From contig JAIYBU010000085.1 in the NCBI GenBank assembly GCA_027488335.1, positions 1 through 64,000 on the forward strand: a stretch of 64,000 bases of DNA, given 5' to 3'. A program made the translations under genes and the position numbers. The notes below the pieces were generated by a model. It was not told the DNA's origin and did no database searches. It saw only the letters and a list, made by a program, of their open reading frames with translations. Shown piece by piece: positions 1 through 9,711 of this stretch. Source of the DNA: Cytophagaceae bacterium. GTDB taxonomy: Bacteria; Bacteroidota; Bacteroidia; Cytophagales; Spirosomataceae. Within the stretch, counting starts at the first letter, position 1. Every line of letters begins with the position of its first letter.

Positions 1-227
1 TAGATGTCAATCAGACGCTTGTAAGTACACAATTGGAATTGTTCACGTGCTTTTTTGTTAACGTGAGGTGATTTCAAAACTGTGAAGATTTCTTTACGAG
101 TTGGCAACGGAATTGGACCACTAACAACTGCACCTGTAGATTTTACAGCCTTCACAATTCTTTCAGCCGATTTGTCCACTAAATTGTGGTCAAATGACTT
201 CAATTTGATTCTGATTTTTTGTGACAT
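1..227 (-). CDS. rpsJ: 30S ribosomal protein S10 (partial, C-terminus outside window)
   Basis: The first 75 codons of ribosomal protein S10 read leftwards off the window edge. The N-terminus [20 protein letters not shown] and the segment [20 protein letters not shown] are typical of S10, which sits in the 30S head and also acts as the NusE transcription antitermination partner. The ATG at 225-227 is the only sensible start. The gene normally opens the S10-spc ribosomal protein operon, so rplC, rplD and others are expected to the left of position 1. Its upstream neighbour is nadB rather than fusA, so here S10 appears to start its own transcript from the promoter at 319-349. The identification is firm; only the C-terminus is missing. 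Confidence 0.96.
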   Translation of the reverse strand, partial: MSQKIRIKLKSFDHNLVDKSAERIVKAVKSTGAVVSGPIPLPTRKEIFTVLKSPHVNKKAREQFQLCTYKRLIDI

Positions 228-243
228 TGGTTCGATTTTTTTT

Positions 244-312
244 AGAGTGTAAAAAAAACTCTGCCGAAAGAACCATTCGCTTCGACAAAGCAACTTGATA
301 CTTTTCAGTATC
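244..312 (-). promoter_or_regulatory. structured 5' leader of the S10 operon
   Basis: The predicted leader begins with a perfect hairpin (297-312): GATACT and AGTATC pair around a GAAA tetraloop right at the likely 5' end of the RNA. A second short inverted repeat, AGAGT/ACTCT around a T-rich loop (244-262), lies about 17 bases before the ATG. Autogenous control of S10 operons through leader structure is known in other phyla. Whether this leader is regulatory is inference. Confidence 0.35.
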
Positions 313-318
313 GAGGTG

Positions 319-349
319 CAAAATTAGATAAAATATTTATTATTTGCAA
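319..349 (-). promoter_or_regulatory. Bacteroidota-type promoter of rpsJ
   Basis: On the minus strand a TAATTTTG box (326 to 319) matches the Bacteroidota -7 consensus TAnnTTTG. A TTG (349-347) lies 20 bases upstream, at the place of the -33 element. Transcription would start near 312, giving a leader of about 85 bases before rpsJ. The promoter lies just beyond the nadB stop codon. Confidence 0.65.
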
Positions 350-355
350 TTTTCT

Positions 356-1945
356 TTATAATACCGAGTTTTCGGGCTTTCCACCCAACTTATAGGGGTA
401 ATCGGTTGTATAGTGAAGCCCACGACTTTCTTTGCGTTTCATGGCACATTTGATGACGAGTTCGGCACATTGTACTAAATTACGCAATTCGCAGAGTTTC
501 ATCGAAAGTTTAGTTTTCTTATAAAACTCTTCGGTTTCGTCTTTGATAAGTTTTAGGCGTCGCATGGCACGCTCCAAACGAAAATCTGAGCGAACAATTC
601 CGACGTAATCGGCCATCATTCGTTGTAATTCTCGAAGGTTGTGCGTCACCAAAATTTCTTCGTTCGATTGTTCTGTGCCAAACTCGTTCCAGTCGGGTAC
701 GTTTTCTTGGAAAGTCAATTTATCGAAATCTTCGAGGGCTTCTTGGGCAATTCGATGACCAAAAACGGCTGCTTCGAGCAAAGAGTTAGAAGCCAGACGA
801 TTAGCTCCGTGCAAACCCGTTGATGAACATTCGCCACAAGCAAACAAACGATTGATTGTTGAACGCCCCATTTCATCGACCAAAATTCCGCCGCACAAAT
901 AATGAGCGGCAGGAACAACTGGAATCTGGTCTTTCGTAATATCAAGTCCGATACTCAAACATTTCTCATAAATTGTTGGAAAGTGTTGAAGTATCAGCTC
1001 TTTTGGTTTGAATGAAATATCCAAATATACATGGTCTTCGCCAGTCTTTTTCATTTCGGCATCTATCGAACGAGCCACAATATCACGTGGAGCAAGCGAG
1101 CCACGTGGGTCATAGCCGTGCATAAATTCCTCACCTTTTTTGTTTTTCAAAACACCACCTTCGCCACGAACGGCTTCGGTAATCAAGAAGCTTGGGTATT
1201 CACCAGGGTTGTAGAGTGACGTTGGGTGAAACTGTATCATTTCCATATCTCGCACACGACCTTTGGCACGGTAAACCATTGCGATGCCATCTCCCGTAGC
1301 AATAACAGGATTGGTTGTTGCCGAATAAATATGCCCCGCACCACCCGTTGCCATGACAGTCATCTTCGATAAAATTGTTTCGACTTCGCCCGATTGTAAA
1401 TTCAAAGCATAAACGCCATAACAAGTTACATCATTTGTTTCACGGTTTACTTCGATGCCCAAATGGTGCTGCGTGATTAGCTCAACGGCATAGTAATGCG
1501 TCAGGATTTCGATATTTGGGTTTTTGCTAACCTCTTCGAGCAATGCCCGTTCGATTTCTTTGCCTGTAATATCTTTGTAGTGCAAAATTCGCTTTTCCGA
1601 GTGTCCGCCCTCACGAGTGAGGTCATATTCGCCATCGTGTTTATCGAAGTTTGTGCCGTATTCAATTAATTCTTGAATACGGTCTGGGCCTTCTTTTACC
1701 ACAATCTCTACGATTTTTCGGTCGCAAAGACCATCGCCTGCGATGAGCGTATCGCTGATGTGTTTCTCAAAAGAATCTACATTTGCATCAAAAACAGCTG
1801 CAATACCACCTTGTGCATATTTGGTGTTAGTTTCGTCGGCGTTTACTTTGGTTAGAACCAATACTTTACCTTTTGCCGAGGCTTTCAATGCGAAACTCAA
1901 ACCCGCAATGCCCGAACCTATAACTAAAAAATCTACTTTTGTCAT
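356..1945 (-). CDS. nadB: L-aspartate oxidase
   Basis: FAD enzyme that oxidises L-aspartate to iminoaspartate, the first step of de novo NAD synthesis; NadA and NadC are not in the window. The N-terminus has the dinucleotide-binding motif VIGSGIAGLSFAL. The substrate and flavin segments characteristic of the succinate dehydrogenase/NadB family follow: TKYAQGGIAAV, EGGHSEKRILH, ATGGAGHIYSATTNP, MEMIQFHPTSLY, and the C-terminal HGANRLASNSLLEA. The length of about 529 residues is normal. A TTG six bases upstream would add two residues, but the ATG at 1943-1945 (MTKVDF) is preferred. A TAACTTTG promoter box lies about 55 bases upstream. The enzyme is cytoplasmic. Confidence 0.95.
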   Translation of the reverse strand: MTKVDFLVIGSGIAGLSFALKASAKGKVLVLTKVNADETNTKYAQGGIAAVFDANVDSFEKHISDTLIAGDGLCDRKIVEIVVKEGPDRIQELIEYGTNFDKHDGEYDLTREGGHSEKRILHYKDITGKEIERALLEEVSKNPNIEILTHYYAVELITQHHLGIEVNRETNDVTCYGVYALNLQSGEVETILSKMTVMATGGAGHIYSATTNPVIATGDGIAMVYRAKGRVRDMEMIQFHPTSLYNPGEYPSFLITEAVRGEGGVLKNKKGEEFMHGYDPRGSLAPRDIVARSIDAEMKKTGEDHVYLDISFKPKELILQHFPTIYEKCLSIGLDITKDQIPVVPAAHYLCGGILVDEMGRSTINRLFACGECSSTGLHGANRLASNSLLEAAVFGHRIAQEALEDFDKLTFQENVPDWNEFGTEQSNEEILVTHNLRELQRMMADYVGIVRSDFRLERAMRRLKLIKDETEEFYKKTKLSMKLCELRNLVQCAELVIKCAMKRKESRGLHYTTDYPYKLGGKPENSVL

Positions 1946-1998
1946 TTTCAATGAGTGATTGAGTGAATGTGTTCAAATAAAATGAACAAATCATGTTT

Positions 1999-2006
1999 CA
2001 AAGTTA
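1999..2006 (-). promoter_or_regulatory. -7 promoter box before nadB
   Basis: TAACTTTG on the minus strand matches TAnnTTTG about 55 bases before the nadB ATG, in the 85-base gap after the upstream gene's stop. No clear -33 element is seen, so this is a partial match. Confidence 0.4.
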
Positions 2007-2029
2007 GTATAAAACCTTGAAGACTATCT

Positions 2030-5000
2030 CTAATTTTGTTTAATAATCTTTCGAGTGGCTATTTTATTTCCAACAATTATTTTCAAAAGATATGTTCCAC
2101 TTGGTAGTGATTCTAAATCAATATTTTGACTAAAGAATGGAGCAATTTTAGGTTTTTCTGCTTTAGAAAGTAATTTCCCATCGCTACTGAATAGTTGCCA
2201 ATCAAGTTTTTCGGGCAATGCCATTTCTATGGTTAATTGACAAGTGCTTTGAGTTGGAACTGGAAATAGGTTTATTTTTGCTCCTTCGATTTCTTCAGTT
2301 CCCAAAATAATTATTTTTACTTCGGCTTTGCCATTGACAGTTCCATCTCCACAGCCATTTTTTACCGAAGCTAATTCATACACTGTTGTCTGCGTTGGTT
2401 TTACATTAAACTCGAAAGGTGTTTTTTCTGCCGTAAAAGTTTGGCTATTGGTCAGTTTTATTGTCCAAGGAGCAGAGGATGTCAAATCAATTTTGATGCG
2501 TGTAGAATCTCCAGCATTTATTTCTTTACCTCCTCCACTAATGTTGGCTGTTGGAAGGACTAATTTTTGATACACTTTTACAGGGTAACTCAAAGTCACA
2601 CAATCTCCTGACTCTATTTGTGTTTGATAAACACCTACCTCTGAAGCTTTTATAGACGAATTTGTTTGATTTAGAATTGCTTTTTTGTCTTTTGCCCATG
2701 TATATTTGTTAGCGGCAGCGGCTTCACTTGATAATTCTATAAAACCACCATTTGGACAAAACGTTGCACTATCCTTTGGGGTTATTTCACGAGATATTTT
2801 CTTATAATCTATTGTAATGGGGTTAGTTGTAACGCTACATTTCCCTTGTTTGATTGTAACAGAGTACGTGCCTTTTTGAACATTTTCTATGTATTGTTCT
2901 TTACTAAAATCAATGCCATCTTTTTGCCATTGGAAAGATGGAGGATTTACCTGTTCATTGTTATGATTATAATAAATGTAGCTTTTTATTTGAGGAGATA
3001 GACCCAAAATCTCTCCATAACAAGGTATTTCTTTATATGGATTTTCGAGTGAAGCTTCCAATTTTCCGAACGTTACGGTAAAAGGCTTAGAAATAAATTG
3101 GCAATTTTTTGTAGTATACTCCCATTGATAAGTACCTGATTGATACGACTTTATAGAATAAAGTGTGTCTTGCGGCAGATAATTGTCGTTGAATTTCCAG
3201 CGAAATCTACCAGAACCGTAAAAGTTACTATAAAGCCTGATAGTATCTAAACACGTTGAAATGTTTTCGCTAAAAGTTTCTATTTTATTTCCTCCAATTT
3301 TTACATTTACAGTATCACTAATCGCTACACAGGTTTCTTGTGAACCTTCTATTGAATAAGTTTGAGTTACCCAGTAACTCCCTGGTTTAGAAGCGTAAAA
3401 AGTATTATTATCTTTTGGAAGTTCTTTTATAATCTTATCATTACTGTATATTGTTGTTGGAAAATTATAGTGTAATTCTCCTCTACCATAAAAATATAAA
3501 TTAACACTATCGCCACTACAAGCTACTATATTTTTATTACTATCATAATAAGAAGTTTCAGAATTATTGACTAACCGAAGTTTAGTTTTATTAGAAAACT
3601 TTATTTGCGTAGTTTTTGAATACGCAACACAAGAGCCTTGCGAAATTTTTAAGCGATAATTACCAGCTTTCTCTATTTTGTAGGAAACACTATCGGCTTT
3701 CTCTATATCAACGCCATCTTTTTGCCATTGCAGCTGTACTTCTCGTCTAAAAGAATCGGGAGCATACCTATCCCAATAAGGTGCGTAATAGAGATAATAA
3801 GGAGTCCCTTTGCACAAATCTACTTGAGTTGGATTATAATCACTCCCATTACTTCCATAACCTATAACACTATTAGGCAAAATATCACCTACATATACTT
3901 GTGTTGGGTCAGATGTTGCTTCGCAATTTCCTTGTTTGATTGTTAACGTATAGCTGCCCCTTTTTGCTGCTTTTATGGTAGAAGCACTCATTTTATCTAT
4001 CGGTTTCCCATCAAGATTCCATAGAAAAGAAACATCTTTTGGATAATTACTACTTAATAAATCAACGGTGAATCCTTCGCATACATAAGGCGTATTTTGT
4101 GAATACACATACGGCTTATCAAGTTTACCGATTACTACTTTCGTTTCACTACTTGGATGAGTACTGGAAGTACATCCATTTTGTGAAACATCCACAGAAT
4201 ATCCCCCATTTTGAGTAGCCGAATAGTTAGCTGATGTTGCACCGTCTATGACTTTTCCATCTAATTTCCATTGAATTTTATCGTATTTATAATCAACTTT
4301 TAAATCTACTTTATAGCCTGTGCAGGCACTTAGGTTTGTATAACTAATACTGGGGTAATTTACATAAATGATATTCAAATAGTCACTTGGTGAACTACTT
4401 ATATTTCTATCATTTGCGGTAATAATTACTCTATAATAGCCTGATATTCTTACTTTTATAGGACTTTTTGTACCTGAACCAAGAGGTTGTAATTTTCCAT
4501 CATAATCTATATAACTAATAGTGAATATTGTATTTGGGGCAAATTTGCCTGCGATTGTAAAAGGTATTTCCACTTCACTATTATAACAAATTTTTATTTT
4601 TGATAAATCAGCGATTGTAATTGAGGGGCAGTCTGATTCAGTATTAATATTAACTTTGGTAGTAGCAGTGGTTTTACATTGATTATTGTAGTCGATTGCT
4701 GTTATGGTATAAATTCCTGCCATTTTTTGGGTGATATTGTCTCGGGTTAAGCTGCTACTAATAAAACTAAATCCAACATTATCAGGGGTGCTCATATTAT
4801 AATAAACCAAATTATTATAATATGACTTAGTTGTAATAGTAAACGATTTTCCTAAACAAATAATCTCTGGAATTTGTATTGAGAATATAGGCGAGGGATT
4901 TACTTTTATAGTAACACTATCTCTGAACGTGCAATTATTTCCATTAGTAGTTTTTAAGAAATACTGCCCTTGGTTGGCTAATATCGCTTTAGGAATATTC

Positions 5001-6694
5001 GGATTTTGAATTGTTGAAGTAAATCCATTTGGCCCAGTCCATTCGTAAGAATTAGCCATACTGGTACTTAGTTGTAGTGTTTGCCCTTCGCAAATAGTTG
5101 AATTTGCTACAATTTTTGCCCCTACGGGTATTTCAGACAAAGCAACCGAACAATAATCTTGATTGATTACAACAGAATAATTACCCGCTTCTTTTGTAGT
5201 AAATGTAGCTTCATTGGCATTTAGAATGGCTTTCCCATTTTTTTTCCAAGCATAAGTTAAGCCTTCACCTTTTTCGGCGGATAAACTAAAAATACCATTT
5301 TGACATAAGGTATTATTAAGAGTTATTGGGGCTGTTTTTCTACCTTTCAGGATTACCTCCAATGTATCCGAATATTGCGTACATACATTCCCCTCTCTGA
5401 TAATTGCATAGTATTTCCCAGATTCTGTTATTAAGGGTAATTGGCTTTTATCAGTTGTGTGTATTAACTTATTATCTTTATATAGTTCTAATAAGCCTTT
5501 TCCAAATGAAAAGAAATATAAAGATAAGGCTTGTCCTACGCAGGCTTCTACTCTTTTACTATTTATGTTATATATTCGAAGTGGTATTACATCTTTATTT
5601 AATGCCTTTACCTCTAAAGGGGACGACTCACCTATACATTGACCATTTTTGACAATGGCTTTATATGTTCCTAACTCATTTATAACAAAAGGGGGCCATA
5701 TAGTTTGTTCTACTTGCTTTATACCATCTCTCTGCCATTCAACAGAAATATCATTTCCATTGGCAAAATCTACTACTTCAGATGTATTTGTGATATAAAT
5801 GTTTTTTTTACCACAATCGCTAACAAGAGAAATACCGCCAATACTTAACTTCGGAAATGATTTTACGAAGTTAATTTCTATAGTTGGGGTTACAAGCTGA
5901 CAATCGCCTTTTTTTAGTTCTATTCTATATTTTCCAGATTCCCTAATTGTACCTCCATTATTAAAAGGAATGAGTTTATTATCTTTGAATACTTTAAAAT
6001 CTGTATAAATAGCCATTTCGTACTCCGTCAACATTTGTACTGATTTCCCTTCACAAAATGTCAGTGTTGTATCTCTTGTATAAACTGCCTTGTTGATAAT
6101 GATTTGATTTGTTTTTAAATCAGAGGGTTTTACTTCGACTGGTTTCGTCGTTGTGCTACACTTTCCTTGTGTAACTCTTACTGTATAAACTCCTGGTTTT
6201 TCGGCACGATAGTCGTAATTTACGGCTCCTTCAATATCAATTTTATCCATTTGCCATTGATATTTAAAATTATCTTCGGGATATGGATATGCGACTAATC
6301 TTGCCCATCCATTTTTATCACACATACTTGATTTTGAACCAATATGAAGAAGTGCGGCAAAAGATTCAGAAAAATTGATTATTACATCCCGACTGTATTT
6401 ACAAGAACCCAAAACAGCTTTTACGGTATATTTTCCTCCTACATCACCTATTGAATAACTTATTTTCGTTGCCCCTTTTATTTCTACATCATCAAAAAAC
6501 CACTGATATGAAGCATTGGGAATATCATCGGCTATCAAAGTTATTGGGATACCTGAACAAAACCATAACGTATAATTGTCTATAAATCTTTTATTGGTAT
6601 AGTCAATTTTTACCCCAAATTCCAGATTGCAATTCTGTCCAAATAAGTTGTGAAAAATTAAAAAGAAAAAACTAATGGTAAATATTTTCCTCAT
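2030..6694 (-). CDS. giant secreted Ig-like repeat protein with T9SS C-terminal sorting domain
   Basis: A 1,554-residue exported protein. The N-terminus MRKIFTISFFFLIFHNLFGQ is a signal peptide. The body consists of about 16 Ig/PKD-like modules of roughly 80-90 residues. Each ends in a variant of G-x-Y-x-V-x-I-x-x-G-x-C followed by a P-[LI]-x-[VI] strand, and many carry W-Q-K-D-G-[VI]-[DE]. The last 80 residues (LFPVPT..., SGTYLLKI, KIIKQN) form a type A T9SS sorting domain, so the protein should cross the outer membrane through the Por/Gld secretion system and be anchored or released. The paired cysteines, about one or two per module, suggest disulfides. No catalytic domain is visible, so an adhesin or surface-layer role is likely but inferred. 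The gene stands alone between glpK and nadB. Confidence 0.85.
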   Translation of the reverse strand: MRKIFTISFFFLIFHNLFGQNCNLEFGVKIDYTNKRFIDNYTLWFCSGIPITLIADDIPNASYQWFFDDVEIKGATKISYSIGDVGGKYTVKAVLGSCKYSRDVIINFSESFAALLHIGSKSSMCDKNGWARLVAYPYPEDNFKYQWQMDKIDIEGAVNYDYRAEKPGVYTVRVTQGKCSTTTKPVEVKPSDLKTNQIIINKAVYTRDTTLTFCEGKSVQMLTEYEMAIYTDFKVFKDNKLIPFNNGGTIRESGKYRIELKKGDCQLVTPTIEINFVKSFPKLSIGGISLVSDCGKKNIYITNTSEVVDFANGNDISVEWQRDGIKQVEQTIWPPFVINELGTYKAIVKNGQCIGESSPLEVKALNKDVIPLRIYNINSKRVEACVGQALSLYFFSFGKGLLELYKDNKLIHTTDKSQLPLITESGKYYAIIREGNVCTQYSDTLEVILKGRKTAPITLNNTLCQNGIFSLSAEKGEGLTYAWKKNGKAILNANEATFTTKEAGNYSVVINQDYCSVALSEIPVGAKIVANSTICEGQTLQLSTSMANSYEWTGPNGFTSTIQNPNIPKAILANQGQYFLKTTNGNNCTFRDSVTIKVNPSPIFSIQIPEIICLGKSFTITTKSYYNNLVYYNMSTPDNVGFSFISSSLTRDNITQKMAGIYTITAIDYNNQCKTTATTKVNINTESDCPSITIADLSKIKICYNSEVEIPFTIAGKFAPNTIFTISYIDYDGKLQPLGSGTKSPIKVRISGYYRVIITANDRNISSSPSDYLNIIYVNYPSISYTNLSACTGYKVDLKVDYKYDKIQWKLDGKVIDGATSANYSATQNGGYSVDVSQNGCTSSTHPSSETKVVIGKLDKPYVYSQNTPYVCEGFTVDLLSSNYPKDVSFLWNLDGKPIDKMSASTIKAAKRGSYTLTIKQGNCEATSDPTQVYVGDILPNSVIGYGSNGSDYNPTQVDLCKGTPYYLYYAPYWDRYAPDSFRREVQLQWQKDGVDIEKADSVSYKIEKAGNYRLKISQGSCVAYSKTTQIKFSNKTKLRLVNNSETSYYDSNKNIVACSGDSVNLYFYGRGELHYNFPTTIYSNDKIIKELPKDNNTFYASKPGSYWVTQTYSIEGSQETCVAISDTVNVKIGGNKIETFSENISTCLDTIRLYSNFYGSGRFRWKFNDNYLPQDTLYSIKSYQSGTYQWEYTTKNCQFISKPFTVTFGKLEASLENPYKEIPCYGEILGLSPQIKSYIYYNHNNEQVNPPSFQWQKDGIDFSKEQYIENVQKGTYSVTIKQGKCSVTTNPITIDYKKISREITPKDSATFCPNGGFIELSSEAAAANKYTWAKDKKAILNQTNSSIKASEVGVYQTQIESGDCVTLSYPVKVYQKLVLPTANISGGGKEINAGDSTRIKIDLTSSAPWTIKLTNSQTFTAEKTPFEFNVKPTQTTVYELASVKNGCGDGTVNGKAEVKIIILGTEEIEGAKINLFPVPTQSTCQLTIEMALPEKLDWQLFSSDGKLLSKAEKPKIAPFFSQNIDLESLPSGTYLLKIIVGNKIATRKIIKQN

Positions 6695-6724
6695 ATTTAG
6701 AGCTTTGTGTGTTTAAAATTTTTC

Positions 6725-6732
6725 CAAATATA
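6725..6732 (-). promoter_or_regulatory. -7 promoter box before the giant Ig-repeat gene
   Basis: TATATTTG on the minus strand, about 30 bases before the ATG, matches TAnnTTTG. A TTTG about 17 bases further upstream lies inside the glpK terminator hairpin, so promoter and terminator are packed together. Confidence 0.4.
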
Positions 6733-6735
6733 AAC

Positions 6736-6766
6736 AAAAAAGCCATCTTCAAAAGACGGCTTTTTT
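6736..6766 (-). terminator. rho-independent terminator after glpK
   Basis: A 14-base stem (AAAAAAGCCGTCTT with AAGATGGCTTTTTT, one G-U pair) has a short loop and ends in a run of six T. It lies 22 bases past the glpK stop codon. Confidence 0.8.
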
Positions 6767-6787
6767 GAAATATAAAAACGTACTTTC

Positions 6788-8284
6788 TTACTTCTCCCAA
6801 TCAAATGAACGCTTAATTGCTTTCTTCCAACCTAAATATAATTTTCTACGTTCGGCAGCTTTCATTTTTGGTTTCCATGTTTTGTCTTTGCCCCAATTTT
6901 GTAGCAAATCATCTAAATTTGCCCAAAAACCAACGGCCAAACCTGCGGCATAAGCAGCACCGAGTGCGGTTGTTTCAATCATTTTTGGGCGAATAACTGG
7001 TACTTTAAGCATATCTGACTGAAACTGCATTAATAATTCGTTGACAACCATTCCGCCATCAACTCTAAGCGATAATACTTCTATACCCGAATCTTTTTCC
7101 ATGGCTTCCAGTACATCACGGGTTTGGTAAGCTGTGGCCTCCAAAACCGCACGAGCAATGTGGCCTTTATTTACGTAGCGAGTAAGACCCGCAATTACGC
7201 CACGTGCCGACGATTTCCAGTAAGGTGCATAAAGTCCCGAAAATGCAGGAACAAAATATGCTCCGCCGTTATCTTCAACCGTTTTGGCCAAAGCCTCCAC
7301 ATCGGTGCTTTTCTGAATTATTCCCATATTATCACGTAACCACTGTACCAAAGCTCCTGCAATGGCCACCGAACCTTCGAGTGCGTAATGAACTGGCTGA
7401 TTTTCAAACTGATAGGCAACCGTTGTGAGCAAACCTGCTTTTGATGGAACGATTTCTGTGCCTGTATTCATCAACATGAAACAGCCTGTTCCGTAGGTAT
7501 TTTTTGCTTCGCCAGGTTGATAACAAGTTTGTCCAACGAGTGCGGCTTGTTGGTCGCCCAAGATTCCTGCTAATGGCACGCCATTCATGGCTTCGGATAT
7601 AATTTTGCCATAAACTTTGCTACTTGGCTCAATTTTAGGCAACATTTGTAGCGGAATATTCATGATTGCGGCCAACTCGGCATCCCACTGAACAGTTTCG
7701 AGGTTCATGAGTTGCGTTCGACTGGCGTTCGTAACGTCGGTAATGTGTAAGCCACCTTTAACGCCACCCGTAAGATTCCACATCAAAAATGTATCCATAT
7801 TTCCGAAAATGGCATCACCTTTTTCAGCATCTTCACGTACGCCAGCAACGTTATCAAGAATCCATTTGATTTTTAAACCGCTAAAATACGTTGCCAATGG
7901 CAAACCCGTACGGTCTTGAAAAAATTGTGAACCGTGGCTTTTCGTAAGAGCATTTACGGTGTCGCCCACACGAGTATCTTGCCACACGATAGCATTGTAG
8001 TAGGCTTTTCCTGTGCGTTTGTTCCAAACTACAGCGGTTTCTCGTTGGTTGGTTATGCCGCAAGCGGCAATGTCTTCTACCTTGATATTTTTATTGATTC
8101 GAGCTTTGGCGATTACTTCCAGCGTATTTTTCCAGATTTCTTCCGAATCATGTTCTACCCAACCTGGTTTTGGGTAAATCTGCTCGTGTTCTTTTTGTCC
8201 AACCGAAACAATGTTTCCTTTTTTATCAAAAATTATGCAGCGAGTGCTGGTTGTGCCTTGGTCAATAGATGCGATGTATTTCAT
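6788..8284 (-). CDS. glpK: glycerol kinase
   Basis: ATP-dependent phosphorylation of glycerol to sn-glycerol 3-phosphate, feeding phospholipid synthesis and glycolysis. The 498-residue protein is the usual GlpK length. It shows the FGGY-kinase start [18 protein letters not shown] (phosphate-binding DQGTTSTR), WQDTR, the loop [20 protein letters not shown] and the C-terminal signature region [16 protein letters not shown]. No glpF or glpD lies next to it, so it appears monocistronic, with its own terminator. Its start ATG is followed by the normal [11 protein letters not shown]. The protein is cytoplasmic. Confidence 0.96.
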   Translation of the reverse strand: MKYIASIDQGTTSTRCIIFDKKGNIVSVGQKEHEQIYPKPGWVEHDSEEIWKNTLEVIAKARINKNIKVEDIAACGITNQRETAVVWNKRTGKAYYNAIVWQDTRVGDTVNALTKSHGSQFFQDRTGLPLATYFSGLKIKWILDNVAGVREDAEKGDAIFGNMDTFLMWNLTGGVKGGLHITDVTNASRTQLMNLETVQWDAELAAIMNIPLQMLPKIEPSSKVYGKIISEAMNGVPLAGILGDQQAALVGQTCYQPGEAKNTYGTGCFMLMNTGTEIVPSKAGLLTTVAYQFENQPVHYALEGSVAIAGALVQWLRDNMGIIQKSTDVEALAKTVEDNGGAYFVPAFSGLYAPYWKSSARGVIAGLTRYVNKGHIARAVLEATAYQTRDVLEAMEKDSGIEVLSLRVDGGMVVNELLMQFQSDMLKVPVIRPKMIETTALGAAYAAGLAVGFWANLDDLLQNWGKDKTWKPKMKAAERRKLYLGWKKAIKRSFDWEK

Positions 8285-8363
8285 AGTTTGGTTTTATTGA
8301 ATAGATATGCTATACGGTGTTGAATTTGTTGGTCAAATATAGGAATAAATTTATTTGTCGCTC

Positions 8364-8384
8364 GAACAAGTTTCCAACTTGTTC
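8364..8384. repeat. perfect inverted repeat at the 3' end of the RsmB-like gene
   Basis: GAACAAGTT and AACTTGTTC form a 9-base perfect hairpin with a 3-base loop that reaches into the stop codon of the RsmB-like gene. There is no run of T, so it is either a weak terminator or a small palindromic intergenic repeat. Confidence 0.45.
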
Positions 8385-9589
8385 TACAAACGCTCAATCA
8401 AAGCCATGTAAAAACCATCAAACCCATCTTTGGCTGGCGAGGTCCGTTTTTCTTCAAGCAGTTGATAATCAGCATTTTGAGCGACGAATTTTTGTACTTG
8501 TTCTTCGCTTTCCGAAGGTAAAATACTACACGTGGCGTAAACCATTTTACCCCCGTGTTTGAGCATTTTTGAGTAGTTTGTAATGATTTCGGCTTGCGTT
8601 TGCTTGATTTTTTCCAAGAAATCTTTCTTCAACTTCCATTTAGCGTCAGGGTTTCGGCGTAAAACTCCTAAACCCGAACACGGTACATCGAGCAAAAGTC
8701 GGTCGGCACTTTCTTTTAATCTTTTGATGGTTTTAGCTTCAATCAATTTCGTTTCTACGTTTCCGATTCCGTTGCGTTTGGCTCGGCGTTGGAGTTCTTG
8801 CAGTTTATACTCTTCTACGTCCATCGCTATTACTCGGCCTTTGTTTTCCATCAAAGTTGCCAAATGAAGTGTTTTTCCACCCGCACCTGCACAGGCATCA
8901 ATTACTCGCATACCAGCTTTTACGTCCAAAAACGATGCAATTAACTGACTACCAGCATCTTGCACTTCAAACAAGCCTTTTTTAAAAAGTTCGGTCGAAA
9001 AAACATTCGCTCGTTTGGGCAGCACTAAAGCATCTTGTACACTCGGCAAAGTTTCGGTTTCAATACCAATTTCTCTGAACGATTTTTTAAGGTCTAATTT
9101 ATTGGTTTTCAGGGTGTTGGTTCGTAAAACTACGGGGGCTTGGAAATTCATGGCATGAAGTTCGGCTTCCCAATTTTCGCCCAATTCTTCTTCGCCAATG
9201 GCATCTATCCAATCGGGAATTGATTCTCTGACTTTTCTGGTATTTTTTGCTTCTTCGTTTCGGGCTAAAACTTCTTTGGTATTTATGGTTTTAAATTCCG
9301 TCCATTCGGGCAATTTATCGCCTTGAATGACCCGCCAAGCAGCAAAAATCTGCCAGAATAAAGCCTCTTCTTCCACTCTTACACAATTGATATTGGCCAC
9401 GAATTTCAGTAAACGCCACCAACGCACAATTTCGTAGGTGTTTTCGGCAATAAAAGCTCTGTCTCGACTCCCCCATTTTTTATTCGACTTCAAAACCTGC
9501 TCAATTACCTTATCGGCTTGGCGATTTTCGTTGAAAATCTGTTGCAAAGCAAAAACGATGGCTTCGACTAAAACTCGGTGATATTTCAT
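8384..9589 (-). CDS. RsmB/NOP-family rRNA cytosine-C5 methyltransferase
   Basis: SAM-dependent RNA m5C methyltransferase of the Sun/NOL1/NOP2 family. The Rossmann glycine loop is VIDACAGAGGKTLHLA. The two catalytic cysteines lie in DVPCSGLGVLRRNPDAKW and YATCSILPSE, and the acidic SAM-ribose contact is in VIAMDVEEYKL. The N-terminal ~150 residues form a helical NusB-like region, and the total of 401 residues is usual for the Bacteroidota version. It acts in the cytoplasm on rRNA. The exact position modified (RsmB-type C967 or another) cannot be told from sequence, so no gene symbol is given. It is divergent from the class D beta-lactamase. Confidence 0.88.
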   Translation of the reverse strand: MKYHRVLVEAIVFALQQIFNENRQADKVIEQVLKSNKKWGSRDRAFIAENTYEIVRWWRLLKFVANINCVRVEEEALFWQIFAAWRVIQGDKLPEWTEFKTINTKEVLARNEEAKNTRKVRESIPDWIDAIGEEELGENWEAELHAMNFQAPVVLRTNTLKTNKLDLKKSFREIGIETETLPSVQDALVLPKRANVFSTELFKKGLFEVQDAGSQLIASFLDVKAGMRVIDACAGAGGKTLHLATLMENKGRVIAMDVEEYKLQELQRRAKRNGIGNVETKLIEAKTIKRLKESADRLLLDVPCSGLGVLRRNPDAKWKLKKDFLEKIKQTQAEIITNYSKMLKHGGKMVYATCSILPSESEEQVQKFVAQNADYQLLEEKRTSPAKDGFDGFYMALIERL

Positions 9590-9665
9590 ATAAAAACTCT
9601 TAATTTTAAAGCAAAATTCATCAGAACAATCTCTTTTCTTCGGAGAATCTCTCGATTTTGCCAGC

Positions 9666-9673
9666 TATATTTG
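9666..9673 (+). promoter_or_regulatory. -7 promoter box before the class D beta-lactamase
   Basis: TATATTTG matches TAnnTTTG exactly, 38 bases before the ATG at 9712. This places the transcription start downstream of 9658 and excludes the longer reading frame that starts there. No convincing -33 box is seen. Confidence 0.45.
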
Positions 9674-9711
9674 TAAATATTTCATCAAAATTAACCTTCT
9701 TTCTGCAAGCA

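Noticed and set aside
7934-8323. Plus-strand frame of 129 codons overlapping glpK
   Set aside because: Antisense shadow of a well conserved glycerol kinase; no ribosome binding site or family signature.
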